A stretch of DNA of 64,000 nucleotides, from positions 351,576 to 415,575 of the forward strand of contig CAVTJO010000007.1 in assembly GCA_963734955.1 (NCBI GenBank). Reading direction: 5' to 3'. Numbering within the stretch: the first letter of the stretch is position 1; each line of letters opens with the position of its first letter. The notes under the pieces were generated by a model that ran no database searches, was not told the DNA's origin, and saw only the letters and a list, made by a program, of their open reading frames with translations. A program made the position numbers and the translations under genes. Below are positions 38,248-47,915 of the stretch, piece by piece. Source of the DNA: UBA11986 sp963734955. Lineage in GTDB: Bacteria; Bacteroidota; Ignavibacteria; UBA10030; UBA6906.

Positions 38248-40534
38248 AGTACTCATCCTGGGTAGTGGTGCCCTCAAGATCGGCGAGGCCGGAGAGTTCG
38301 ACTATTCAGGAAGTCAGGCTCTCAAGGCCCTCAAAGAAGAGGGTGTCGAAACAATTCTTGTCAATCCTAATATTGCCACAATCCAAACATCCGAAGAACT
38401 GGCTGACAAGGTCTACTTGTTGCCGGTCAATCCCGCCTTCGTTGAACGTGTCATAGAGAAGGAGAAGCCGGAAGGCATTCTGCTGGGTTTTGGGGGCCAA
38501 ACAGCACTCAACTGTGCGATGGCCCTTGCGGAGAAGTGTGTGTTTCAGACCCATGGAGTTCAAGTTCTCGGGACTCCCATTCAGACTATAAAGGATACCG
38601 AGGATCGCGAGTTGTTTGTTCGACGACTGAATGAAGTAGGTGTTGAGACTCCGCGATCACAGGCGGTGAGTACACTTGAAGATGCAAAACGTGTGGCGGA
38701 GGAGATTGGATACCCGGTCATGGTGCGCATTGCATTTGCCCTCGGAGGTCTCGGATCCGGACAATGCAAGGACCAAGCAGAGCTCGAAGACCGTGTGAAG
38801 AAAGCGCTTGCATACTCGCCGCAAGTGCTCATTGAAGAGTATCTGAAGGGATGGAAAGAAGTTGAGTACGAAGTTGTTCGTGATCAGTACGACAACTGCA
38901 TCACCGTGTGTAATATGGAGAATTTTGATCCGCTTGGTATACACACAGGCGAAAGTATCGTCGTTGCTCCGAGTCAAACGTTGACGAATGAGGAATACCA
39001 CTACCTTCGGGAAATATCCATTCGCGTCATCCGTCATCTGAAAGTGGTTGGTGAATGCAATATCCAGTTCGCGTTGGACCCGCGTTCCAACAACTATCGA
39101 GTGATTGAGGTGAATGCCCGGCTGAGCCGCAGTTCTGCCCTGGCGTCAAAGGCTACAGGCTATCCGCTCGCATACGTTGCCGCAAAGCTCGCACTTGGGT
39201 ACAGTCTCACCGAGTTGAGAAACTCAGTCACCCAAACGACGACGGCATGTTTCGAGCCCGCGCTGGACTACGTGGTGGTCAAGGTGCCGCGCTGGGATCT
39301 CAAGAAATTCAGGAATGTTTCGACACAGCTTGGCTCCGCCATGAAGTCGGTGGGCGAGGTGATGGCGATTGGGAGGAACTTCCAGGAGGCGCTGCAAAAG
39401 GCAGTCCGGATGTTGGAGATCGGGATGGATGGACTGGTTGCGACGAAAGTCCCTCAATTCCAGAACCTTGCCGAGGAGCTTTCGAAACCCGGATCCGACC
39501 GGGTCTTCGCAATCCCACAGGCGATGAATCAAGGTTTCAGCATTGACGACATCCACAAGCTGTCTCACATCGACCCGTGGTTTCTTCAGCGCATTCAACA
39601 CGTGGTTGAGGTGGAGCGAAAGCTCCAGACGTATGCAGGAGGTCCGTGTCCGAGAAACATCCTGGTTGATGCAAAGAAGAGTGGATTCTCGGACGGTCAA
39701 ATTGGGCGTATCCTGAAGATGGATGAAGGTTCCGTGCGCAAGTTGCGTCAGAATCAGGGCATTCGTCCGCATGTGAAACAAATCGACACGCTCGCAGCGG
39801 AGTATCCTGCGAAGACGAATTATCTCTATCTCACATACGATGCTGAAGAAGACGACGTCGCATGCTCTTCCAGTAAAAACGTGCTTCTCCTCGGTTCTGG
39901 TGCATATCGTATAGGCAGTTCTGTGGAGTTCGACTGGTGTTGCGTCAATGCGTCGAACTCCATTCGTCAATCCGGATACACGTCGGTTCTCCTCAATTAT
40001 AATCCGGAAACGGTGAGCACGGATTATGACGTCTGCGATCGCCTCTACTTCGACAATATGAATCTCGAGACTGTTTTGGAAATCTATGAGCGCGAGAAAT
40101 GTCTTGGGGTTATCGTTTCGGTTGGAGGACAGATCCCCAACAACATTGCACTGAAATTGCATGAGGCAGGTGTAAAAATTCTCGGCACTTCTCCAACGGA
40201 CATTGATCGTGCCGAGGATCGGCACAAGTTCTCTACTCTTTTGGACAAGATTGGCGTTGCACAGCCGGAATGGAGTGAAGTTGGGTCTCTGGGGGATGCC
40301 GTGGCGTTTGCTGAACGGATTGGCTATCCTGTTCTTCTGCGCCCTTCGTATGTTCTCAGCGGGGCTGCCATGGGTGTGGCGACGAATGCCGATGAGATCA
40401 GACTCTTTCTTGATAAGGCGGCCGATGTATCTCCATTGCATCCGGTGGTTGTCTCGAAGTATTATGAGAATGCAAAGGAGATTGAAGTCGATGCAGTTGC
40501 TGCTGGTGGCGAGATCATGGCGATGGCCGTTACA
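38228..40534 (+). CDS. carB: Carbamoyl-phosphate synthase large subunit, truncated at a chimeric join
   Basis: About 769 codons of a protein normally ~1,070 residues long. The carboxyphosphate ATP-grasp half is complete (RVLILGSGALKIGEAGEFDY, FALGGLGSGQCKD, IEVNARLSRSSALASKATGY), as is the oligomerisation region. The second half starts KNVLLLGSGAYRIGSSVEFD. Homology stops inside the second ATP-grasp domain after EIEVDAVAAGGEIMAMAVT, where composition jumps to high GC. The remaining codons to 40600 read as low-complexity Arg/Ser/Trp, typical of a wrong frame. The allosteric domain is missing. The gene is cut by the join, not naturally short. Confidence 0.92.
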
Positions 40535-40536
40535 GC
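40531..40536. other. Chimeric junction between two genomes
   Basis: To the left, carB at moderate GC; to the right, a beheaded high-GC frame that reads in from 40534 (SGDGVSQVDVVAVEGNDVVL). Both genes are interrupted at the same few bases, and strand organisation, codon use and gene content change at once. No integrase, repeat or tRNA lies at the join. Confidence 0.85.
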
Positions 40537-41484
40537 GGCGACGGTGTGTCGCAGGTCGACGTCGTGGCGGTGGAGGGCAACGACGTCGTCCTGTCGATGA
40601 CCCTCTTCGGCATCGACCGGGCGACGGGCACACTGGCGGTGCTGCCGGGCGCAGGTGCGAAGGTTCCCGGCGGCGCCGTCGACGGCTTGTGGATCGCGCC
40701 GCGGCTGCTGGATCGACTCCAGACCGGGTCGCTCGGTGGCCTGCTGGTCCTCCGCGGCGACTACCCGCTCGGCGGCACGACCTACCAGGCCGTGACCATC
40801 GTCGACCCCACGCCCGGCGCGTATTCGTCGCAGACCTGCGACACCGCCACGGGTGTGCTCCTGGCCTCGACGACGAACACAGCCGGGGCCATATCTCCCG
40901 TCCAGCTGCCGGGCCAGGGTCCCACGCAGGGGGCATCGCAGCTGACCGTCAGCCGGTTCGCGGGCATCCGCCAGATGACGACCCCCGGTATCAGCTCTGC
41001 CGCACCGGCATGGGTGGCCACGACGCAGGGTCTGTCCTACGCGGGCGAGTACCGATGGACCAACCCCGTCGACCCCGCGAGCGGCAACGTGAGCTATCCG
41101 ATGACCGCCGAGACGACCTTCACGACGACGGGTGCGACCTGGGCGACCGACGGGCTCCGCACACAGGTTCAGATGCCGGGTGCCACTCCCAACGCGTCGA
41201 GCGGTGTCTCCAGCGGCATCGGGCCGTACTGGTGGATCCGGCCGCACTGGCCGGCTTCACGACCGGCCAGGTGCTCGATACCGATCCCGTCACCGGGCTG
41301 ACCCTGACGGTCTTCGAGGTCGGCCAGGGGCCCGGTGGCCCGGAAGTGGGCATCGTCGGTCGCATGCCGGGCACCGACATGGCGGCGCGCTACGACCTCG
41401 CGACGGGCGTGATCGATCGACCAGGGCATCGCGGTCGCCAGCTCGGGCATCACGGCCCGGGTCCAGTTGCAGCAGATGCCGTGA
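40534..41484 (+). CDS. 3' part of an unknown Gly/Thr-rich, probably secreted protein, two frame errors
   Basis: The start is lost at the join; 316 codons remain to TGA 41482-41484. A missing base near 41232-41235 and an extra base near 41411-41418 were corrected to follow the sequence. The protein is rich in Gly, Thr, Ala and Pro with few charged residues (LLVLRGDYPLGGTTYQAVTI, TAETTFTTTGATWATDGLRT, GFTTGQVLDTDPVTGLTL). It looks like repeated beta-strands of an extracellular protein. I do not recognise a family. The stop overlaps a possible GTG start of the LysR gene. Confidence 0.5.
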
Positions 41485-41486
41485 GC

Positions 41487-42407
41487 ATGCTCAACGCACA
41501 GGTGGAAGGCTTCGTCGCGGTCGCTCGCGAAGGGAACCTGCGGCGCGCGGCGGAGCTGTTGTACGTCAGCCAGCCGGCTCTCACCGCGCGCATCCAGGGG
41601 CTGGAGGCGGAGCTGGGCACGACCCTGTTCCGTCGGACGCGTTCGGGCATGGAGCTGACCCATGCCGGGCGAGCGTTCCTGCCGTACGCGCAACGTGCGC
41701 TGGAGTCACTGCGGGGAGGAGCGGCACTGGTGGCGGAGCTGTCGGAGGGCGTCGTCGGGGAGCTGGCCATCGGGGCGGCGCCCGCGGTCAGCGCCTACGT
41801 GCTGCCGGAGCTGCTGGCGCGCTACACCGAGCGTCACCCCAACGTGCGTCTCGTGGTCCGGACGTCGCACTCGGAGGCGCTCGTCGACATGGTCGTCCGG
41901 GGCGAGGTCCAGCTGGCCATCGTGCGCGAGATGCGCGACGCGCGGATCACCAACCGGCCGCTGTTCGAGGACGAGCTGGTCCTGGTCGCGCGGCCTGATC
42001 ACCCGTTCGCGGCCGCGGGCAAGATCGACATCTCCGCCATCCATGGCGCCCAGCTCATCCTGTTCGACCGCACGTCCAGCTATTACGACCTGACCAATGC
42101 CCTGTTCCGGAGCGCCGGCGTGGTCCCCCGGGGTGTCATGGAGCTGGACAACATCGAGGCGGCCAAACGGATGGTCGAGCGTGGCCTGGGTGTCGCGCTG
42201 CTGCCCGGCACGGCCGTGGCCCAGTCTCTGGCCGAAGGGTCGCTGAAGGAGGTGAAGCTGGTGGGCGCGGGTCCCATCGAGCGACGGATGGTGATGGTCG
42301 AGCACCAGGGCTCCCGCGGCCAGCCGGAGACGGTGGCCTATTTCGTGTCCCTGCTGCTGCGCATCCCGGAGCTCATCCCTCGGGCGCGTCCGGTCCACGG
42401 CGACTAG
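41487..42407 (+). CDS. LysR-type transcriptional regulator
   Basis: 306 residues from ATG 41487 (a GTG at 41481 is the alternative). N-terminal winged helix-turn-helix: FVAVAREGNLRRAAELLYVS then QPALTARIQGLEAELGTTLF and RRTRSGMELTHAGRAFL. The C-terminal periplasmic-binding-like effector domain covers ~90-290 (ELAIGAAPAVSAYVLPELLA). Such regulators usually act at a divergent or adjacent promoter; here the next gene is a small DUF1801 protein on the same strand, and no divergent partner exists because of the join. Confidence 0.92.
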   Translation: MLNAQVEGFVAVAREGNLRRAAELLYVSQPALTARIQGLEAELGTTLFRRTRSGMELTHAGRAFLPYAQRALESLRGGAALVAELSEGVVGELAIGAAPAVSAYVLPELLARYTERHPNVRLVVRTSHSEALVDMVVRGEVQLAIVREMRDARITNRPLFEDELVLVARPDHPFAAAGKIDISAIHGAQLILFDRTSSYYDLTNALFRSAGVVPRGVMELDNIEAAKRMVERGLGVALLPGTAVAQSLAEGSLKEVKLVGAGPIERRMVMVEHQGSRGQPETVAYFVSLLLRIPELIPRARPVHGD

Positions 42408-42492
42408 CGCGCCCCGCCCGGCGGGTGTGACGGCCCGGGCGCAGTGCAGGATGCGGACATCGACTGACAGGTATGTCGCTCAGCATCGGCCC

Positions 42493-42906
42493 ATGGACCA
42501 GATCCCGCCTGAGGCGCTCCTTGCCGGATACCCGGACCATATCCAGATGATCGCGGAGTCGCTGCGTCGGGAGGTGATGCGCGCCGTGCCCGATGCTGTC
42601 GAGCGTGTGCGGCCCGGCTGGGGCCTCATCGGCTACGACGTGCCCGCCCGCCGGCGAACCGCCTACTTCGGCTTCGTGTGGCCCGAGGTGGCGCACGTCC
42701 ACCTGGGCTTCGAGCACGGCATCCTGATGGACGACCCCGACCGACGCCTCTTGGGCTCGGGCAGGAAGCTGCGCTGGCTGACCTTCACCGATGTCGCCGA
42801 GGTCGACCGTGACGTCATCGCACCGTTGATCGTCGAGGCGGCGCGCATCGCCGCCCTTCCCCGCGACCAGCGTCTGTCGGTCGCCCTCGACCGCGATCTC
42901 GGCTGA
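42493..42906 (+). CDS. DUF1801 (YdhG-like) domain protein
   Basis: 137 residues. The ATG 42493 start is chosen because the domain begins there (IPPEALLAGYPDHIQMIAES). Core motifs VRPGWGLIGYDVPARRRTAY, FGFVWPEVAHVHLGFEHG and the C-terminal helix fit DUF1801, a small cytoplasmic fold seen across bacteria with no firmly known biochemical function. It is convergent with the pyruvate dehydrogenase gene, 48 bases away. Confidence 0.8.
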   Translation: MDQIPPEALLAGYPDHIQMIAESLRREVMRAVPDAVERVRPGWGLIGYDVPARRRTAYFGFVWPEVAHVHLGFEHGILMDDPDRRLLGSGRKLRWLTFTDVAEVDRDVIAPLIVEAARIAALPRDQRLSVALDRDLG

Positions 42907-42954
42907 CGCGGAGTCGGGGCCGGCGATGACCTGCCGCGGCCGGCGGGCTGGCCG

Positions 42955-45412
42955 TCAGGAGTCCAGATCGAGCGCCAGGAGCGCGGCCTCCACGATGTGG
43001 TCGGTGTCGATGCCTGCATAGGCGTACAGGTCGCCGACGGTGCCCGACTGGCCGAACCGGTCCATGCCCAGCGGCACCACTGGCGCCCCGAATGCGGCGC
43101 CGAGGAAACCGAGGGTGTGCGAGGCGCCGTCGAGCACGGTGACCATCGGTCGCCGCCGGGTCGGCTCGGGGAACAGGGTGCCGAGGTGGGGGAGGGTGGC
43201 ATCGGTGCGGTCGCGGATCGACGACAGGCGTCGCCCGGCCAGCTCGGCCGACAGCCGGTCCGCGGATGTGACCACGACCAGGCTCGCCGCGACCTCCTCG
43301 CGCACGAGCTGCCGGATCGCCTCGACGGCTTCCGGCACCACGGTGCCCACCGCGACCACGGTCACCACCGGCGCGTCCGCGGGGAGTGCCACTCCCTGAT
43401 CCGCGGCCATCTCGGCGGCTTCCAGCAGCCGATAGCCGCCGGCCAGCACCTGGCGACGCCACTCGGCGTCGCCGAGCCGCGCCCGGACGGGCTCGGCGAG
43501 CGACTGGTCCACGGCTCGCGTCGTCAGCCGCAGGTAGCTGCTGAACCCGCTGGTGCCTCGGTCGAGGACACCCCGGATGGCCTCCAGCAGGCACCACGCG
43601 GCCTCCTGCCCGAAGGCCGGTTCCCAGCTGCGGAGCCCGGGCAGCTCGATGCCCAGCGAGGGGGTGACGGTCGACTGGTGCGCGCCGCCTTCGGGGGCCA
43701 GCGTCACGCCGGAGGGCGTGGCCACGAGGATGAAGCGCGACCCGACGTACAGGGCATGGATGAGGGCGTCGAGGCCACGCGCGATGAACGGGTCGTAGAC
43801 CGTGCCCAGGGGCACCAGCGGCTCATCGAACAGCTCCGCGGTCAGCCCGAACTGCGACAGCCACATGAACAGGTCCATCTCGCTGATGCCCAGCTCGATG
43901 TGCTGGCCCGACGGACCCGGCTGCCAGCGCAGGAGGCGCGGCGCGTCGTCATGGACGGGCGCCTCGACCGGTGAGAACACACCGACCCGGTTGATCCAGC
44001 CGCCGAGGTTGGTGGACACCGACACGTCCGGTGACGCGGTCACGATGCGCCTGCCGATGCCATCCTCGCGCGCGAGCGCGGCGAGCGAATCACCCAGCAC
44101 CTGCTGGGTCGAGGCCTTCGGCCCGATGCGCACGTCGACCTCGGCGGGTGCCACGGCGGCACCCATGACACCGGACGGATGGCTGGTCCGCTGCCTCAGC
44201 TCCGTCCCTCGACGCGCCAGCAAGCGGCCCTCGGGCGACCGCGGGTCGAACGCCGCCCATGGGTCGTCCGCGTCGGCACCCAGCGTCGGCGCCAGCGCCT
44301 CGATCTGTTCCGCGGTGAGCATCGCGGAGTGGTTGAGCGGGTCACCTGCGAACGGCAGCCGCCAGCCCTTCACGGTGTACGCGAAGATCACCGCCGGGCG
44401 GGTCCGGTCGGCATCCGCGAGGTCCAGCACCCGCACCAGCGAGTCGGTGTCGTGGCCGCCGAGGTCGGAGATGAGTCGAGGCAGCTCGACGTCGTCCGTG
44501 CGACCCAGCACCTGCACCAGGCCATCCCGGTCGGCCGCATCCGCGCCCGTCAGCAGCCGCTCGCGCTGGTCCGCACCCGGTCGACGGAGGAGGCCCTGGT
44601 ATTCCTCGTTGGGCATCTCGTCGATGCGTCGCCGGAGCGTCTCGCCACCGGGCGAATCGAACGCGGCCTGGAGGCGGCCGCCGTACTTCGCCTCCAGCAC
44701 CTGCCATCCCGCGGCACGGAACATCTGGTCCAGGCGACGGATCCGGATGCCGGGCACGACCCGGTCGAGGCTCTGCCGGTTCAGGTCCACCAGCACGGTG
44801 ACGTTGCCGAGGCCCTGGAGCGGGTCACTCGAGCACCGCCTCCCAGACGTTGCCCTCGTCCAGCTCCGCATCGCCGATCGTGGCCACGAACCGCCGGTCC
44901 GGCCAGCGGATGGCCTCGTCCCGGATGTGCGCCCGCAGGTACTGGTCGGCGAGCGCCGCGAACATCGGCGCGACCGCACCCAGGCCGACCGACCCGGTCG
45001 AGAAATCGATCCGGTCGGGATCCTTGGTCCGTGACGGGTACGACTGCAGCCCGCCGAACTGGCGCAACGTCGTCAGCCACCTCCGGTCGAGGTCGCCCAT
45101 GAGGTACTGCAACGAGTGGTAGACCGGGCTGGAGTGGGGCTTGATGGCAACGAGGTCGTCCGCACGCAGCCAGCGCAGGTAGAGCGCGCTGAGGATCGAG
45201 ACCATCGACGCGGACGAAGCCTGGTGTCCCCCCACCTTCAGCCCGTCGGGGCTGTGTCGCACCAGGTTCGCCTCGTGGATCATGCGGACCGCGAGCCACA
45301 GCACCCGTTCCTCGATCGACTCCACGATCGAGGCCGCGGGGGTGACGAGCGCGCCCGGGGCTCGCCGCCCGGTCCGCGGACGACGGCTCGCTGGTGGCTG
45401 CACGATGGTCAC
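42955..45412 (-). CDS. Pyruvate dehydrogenase E1, homodimeric type (transketolase-like), one frame error
   Basis: 818 residues after removing one extra base at 44827. GTG start at 45412, preceded by GGAGGAG at eight bases. The N-terminal ThDP half has HSSPVYHSLQYLMGDLDRRW, DFSTGSVGLGAVAPMFAAL and the ThDP-Mg motif GDAELDEGNVWEA, with NVTVLVDLNRQ after the break. The middle pyrimidine-binding domain has SQFGLTAELFDEPLVPLGTV and a C-terminal transketolase domain follows. AceE decarboxylates pyruvate and acetylates the E2 lipoyl group. It is somewhat shorter than Proteobacterial AceE (~890), and no E2/E3 gene is nearby. Divergent from an IclR regulator. Confidence 0.85.
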
Positions 45413-45458
45413 GTTTCCCGGCTCCTCCTCGTCCGGACCGGTTGCATTCACAGCCCGT

Positions 45459-45475
45459 GTCCCGGATACTGGGAC
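45459..45475. promoter_or_regulatory. Palindromic operator candidate between E1 and IclR genes
   Basis: GTCCC at 45459-45463 and GGGAC at 45471-45475 form an inverted repeat with a 7-base centre. A second half-site-like copy, TGTCCCGTATC, begins at 45479. The pair lies in the 166-bp divergent region, 47 bases upstream of the E1 start and about 100 bases upstream of the regulator start. That is where an IclR-family dimer or tetramer would bind to control both genes. Confidence 0.45.
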
Positions 45476-45578
45476 GCATGTCCCGTATCACTCAGGAGAG
45501 TAGCGTGGCGGCCGTGGTCGCGGCAACCCCTGATGTGCGGTGGGCCCTGGCACGAGACGCCGGCGAGCGGTGGTCGCG

Positions 45579-46337
45579 ATGACCGACTCGCCCATGGCCC
45601 GGTGGACGGCCGTGACGGAGGCGTTCACCGAGCGCGACACGTGGGGGGTTCGCGAGCTGGCAGCCCACACGGACCTGCCGCGGAGCGCGGTCCACCGGAT
45701 CCTCCACGAGATGGCGCGCCTGGAGTTGCTGGCCGACGCGGGCGCACCCGGCCGGTTCCGGGTCGGCCCGTCACTCGCCCGGCTGTCGGTGCTGCTGGCC
45801 GAGCGCCTCGATGTGCGAACCGTGGCTCGCCCGTTCATGGAAGCAGCCGCGGCGGAGCTGGACGAGACCCTGGTGCTGGCACTCTACTCACCGGGACGGC
45901 GGCAGATGTGGGCAGTCGACGCGGTCGAGTCAGCCCATCCCATCCGTTACATCTGGGGACCGCTGCGCCAGTGGAGTGAGCTCCACACCGGGTCGAGCGG
46001 GAAGGGCATCCTGGCGTTCCTCCCCGATGCCGAGCGCGATGCCATCCTCGACGCGCTCCCGGACCCCATCCCCGGCCCACGTCCGACAGCGGTATCAGTC
46101 CTCCGTTCGGACCTGCAGTCCGCCAGGACGCGCGGGTACGTGGTCAGCCATGGCGAGCGATTCCCGGGTGCGGTGGGTGTCTCCGCCCCCATCCGTGACG
46201 CTGCCGGACGGGTCATCGGCGACCTGGTGTTCGGCTGGCCCGACAACCGAACCAGCGAGGAGAAGGAGCTGCGGGCCGGAACCCTCGTGGTTCGGGCCGC
46301 GTCCCAGGTCTCGGAGGCTCTGGGATTCCGGGGCTGA
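45579..46337 (+). CDS. IclR-family transcriptional regulator
   Basis: 252 residues from ATG 45579. N-terminal winged helix: ARWTAVTEAFTERDTWGVRE, LAAHTDLPRSAVHRILHEMA, RLELLADAGAPGRFRVGPSL. C-terminal effector domain: FMEAAAAELDETLVLALYSP, LHTGSSGKGILAFLPDAERD and RTRGYVVSHGERFPGAVGV, all typical of IclR. Members often sense a small organic acid. The divergent pyruvate dehydrogenase gene and the palindrome between them make that gene the most likely target, with possible control of the amine oxidase downstream. Confidence 0.92.
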   Translation: MTDSPMARWTAVTEAFTERDTWGVRELAAHTDLPRSAVHRILHEMARLELLADAGAPGRFRVGPSLARLSVLLAERLDVRTVARPFMEAAAAELDETLVLALYSPGRRQMWAVDAVESAHPIRYIWGPLRQWSELHTGSSGKGILAFLPDAERDAILDALPDPIPGPRPTAVSVLRSDLQSARTRGYVVSHGERFPGAVGVSAPIRDAAGRVIGDLVFGWPDNRTSEEKELRAGTLVVRAASQVSEALGFRG

Positions 46338-46444
46338 CCGGCTTCACGCGGGTCCTGCGGTGCTGACGGAGGGCCCGATCTGGTAGCGTGGCGACCACCT
46401 CGGATGTCAGGCCGAGCCCATGCAGATCGCCAGGGAGCCTGCTC

Positions 46445-47893
46445 ATGACGACACCCATCGACCTGCTCGCGACGCTCCGCGAGGGCCTGCCGGGGCCTGC
46501 ATCGCCGCCGCGCCACGTGGTCATCGTGGGGGCCGGCATGGCGGGCCTGACCAGCGCGATGCTGCTCAAGGAGGCCGGCCACCGGGTGACGATCCTGGAG
46601 GCACGCGACCGGCTCGGCGGCCGCATCTACACCTACCGCGGATTCGCGGGCGGCATGTACGGCGAGTTCGGCGCGATGCGCTTCCCGCGTCAGCACCATC
46701 TGGGCCAGCACCTCATCCACGAGCGATTCCGGCTGCCGACCATGCCCTTCCCGATGAGCGACGAGGACTCGTTCGTCCACCTCAACGGCACGAGCGTCCG
46801 TCGGAGCGCCTTCACCCCCGATTCGTACGACTTCCCGCTCGCGCCCGCGGAGCGAGGCCTGGCTCCGGCGGACCTGATGCGCCGGGTGATGGCGCCACTC
46901 ATCGACCTCGTGGCCCAGCCGGGTGGCTGGGCGAGGCTCGTGGAGCGATACGACCGCTACTCGCTGCTGGGCTACCTCATCGAGCGCGGCGTGAGCGAGG
47001 GTGCGCGGGCGCTCATGGGTCCCGTGCTCAACCTCGAGGGCCGCTTCCACTTCTCGCTCGTGGAGTGGTTCTGCCATTACCACGAGGACGTCTTCGGCGA
47101 CCTGGAGTACATCGATGCCGGCGCCGACACCTTGCCCGCCGCCTTCACCCCGCTGCTCATCGACGACACCCGGTTCGGGGCGGAGGTGCATGCCATCGAC
47201 CAGGGTCCCGATGGCGTGGTCGTGCGCTACCAGACCGAGGTCGGCGGCGAGGGCGCGGTGACCGGGGACGAGTGCATCGTGACGGTGCCGTTCGTGCTCC
47301 TCCGGCACATGGAGATCGGCGGCCTGGACGCCATCAAGGCGTTCAACCTGCGCAACGTCTACTACGGCCGTGCCCACAAGATCTTCATGCAGTTCAGCCG
47401 CAAGTGGTGGATCGAGGACGACCACATCACCCACGGCGTGACCGTGACCGACCTGGCCATCCGGAACATCGTCTACACGCCGGCCGGGCAGAACCCGGAC
47501 ATCGCGCGCGGCGTGCTCATCGCCTCGTACGCCTGGGAGCAGGACAGCATGGCCTACAGCATGCTCAGCGAACACCAACGACTTGGCCAGGCCCTTGACG
47601 ACCTGGGCAGGATCGATCCCCAGGCGCACGACACGTTCGAGTTCGGCATCTCGCACGACTGGGCGCTCGATCCCTACGCCGGTGGCATCGGGCCCCTGTT
47701 CCGCCCCTTCGAGATGGGCAGCGAGGCGTATGACGACGTCATCCGACCGGTCGACCGGATCTGGTTCGCGAACGACGCCTGCGACCTGCGAGGCCGCCGC
47801 TGGATCGAGGGCGCCATCGCGGCCGCGGTGAAGAACGCCTTCGCCATCCACACCGGCATGCGCAACGAGCTGCCGGTCGCGCCCGAGGATTGA
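46445..47893 (+). CDS. Flavin-containing amine oxidase
   Basis: 482 residues from ATG 46445. FAD dinucleotide-binding motif at ~22-52: VVIVGAGMAGLTSAMLLKEA then ILEARDRLGGRIYTY. C-terminal flavin site: VDRIWFANDACDLRGRRW and IEGAIAAAVKNAFAI. The substrate half holds VLNLEGRFHFSLVEWFCHYH. Enzymes of this group oxidise primary or secondary amines or L-amino acids to imines with release of H2O2. No signal peptide or anchor. It is followed by the M20 peptidase after 22 bases, so amino-acid use is a reasonable link. Confidence 0.88.
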   Translation: MTTPIDLLATLREGLPGPASPPRHVVIVGAGMAGLTSAMLLKEAGHRVTILEARDRLGGRIYTYRGFAGGMYGEFGAMRFPRQHHLGQHLIHERFRLPTMPFPMSDEDSFVHLNGTSVRRSAFTPDSYDFPLAPAERGLAPADLMRRVMAPLIDLVAQPGGWARLVERYDRYSLLGYLIERGVSEGARALMGPVLNLEGRFHFSLVEWFCHYHEDVFGDLEYIDAGADTLPAAFTPLLIDDTRFGAEVHAIDQGPDGVVVRYQTEVGGEGAVTGDECIVTVPFVLLRHMEIGGLDAIKAFNLRNVYYGRAHKIFMQFSRKWWIEDDHITHGVTVTDLAIRNIVYTPAGQNPDIARGVLIASYAWEQDSMAYSMLSEHQRLGQALDDLGRIDPQAHDTFEFGISHDWALDPYAGGIGPLFRPFEMGSEAYDDVIRPVDRIWFANDACDLRGRRWIEGAIAAAVKNAFAIHTGMRNELPVAPED

Positions 47894-47915
47894 CAGGCTG
47901 TCTAGGATCGGCCCA

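Noticed and set aside
39224..40936. 570-codon minus-strand open frame opposite carB
   Set aside because: Antisense to a clearly conserved gene, spans the junction, and reads as Arg/Ala/Pro repeats without a domain.
40203..42407. 734-codon open frame across the join and the LysR gene
   Set aside because: Only its last ~306 codons match a real protein; the rest is the wrong frame of carB and of the beheaded gene.
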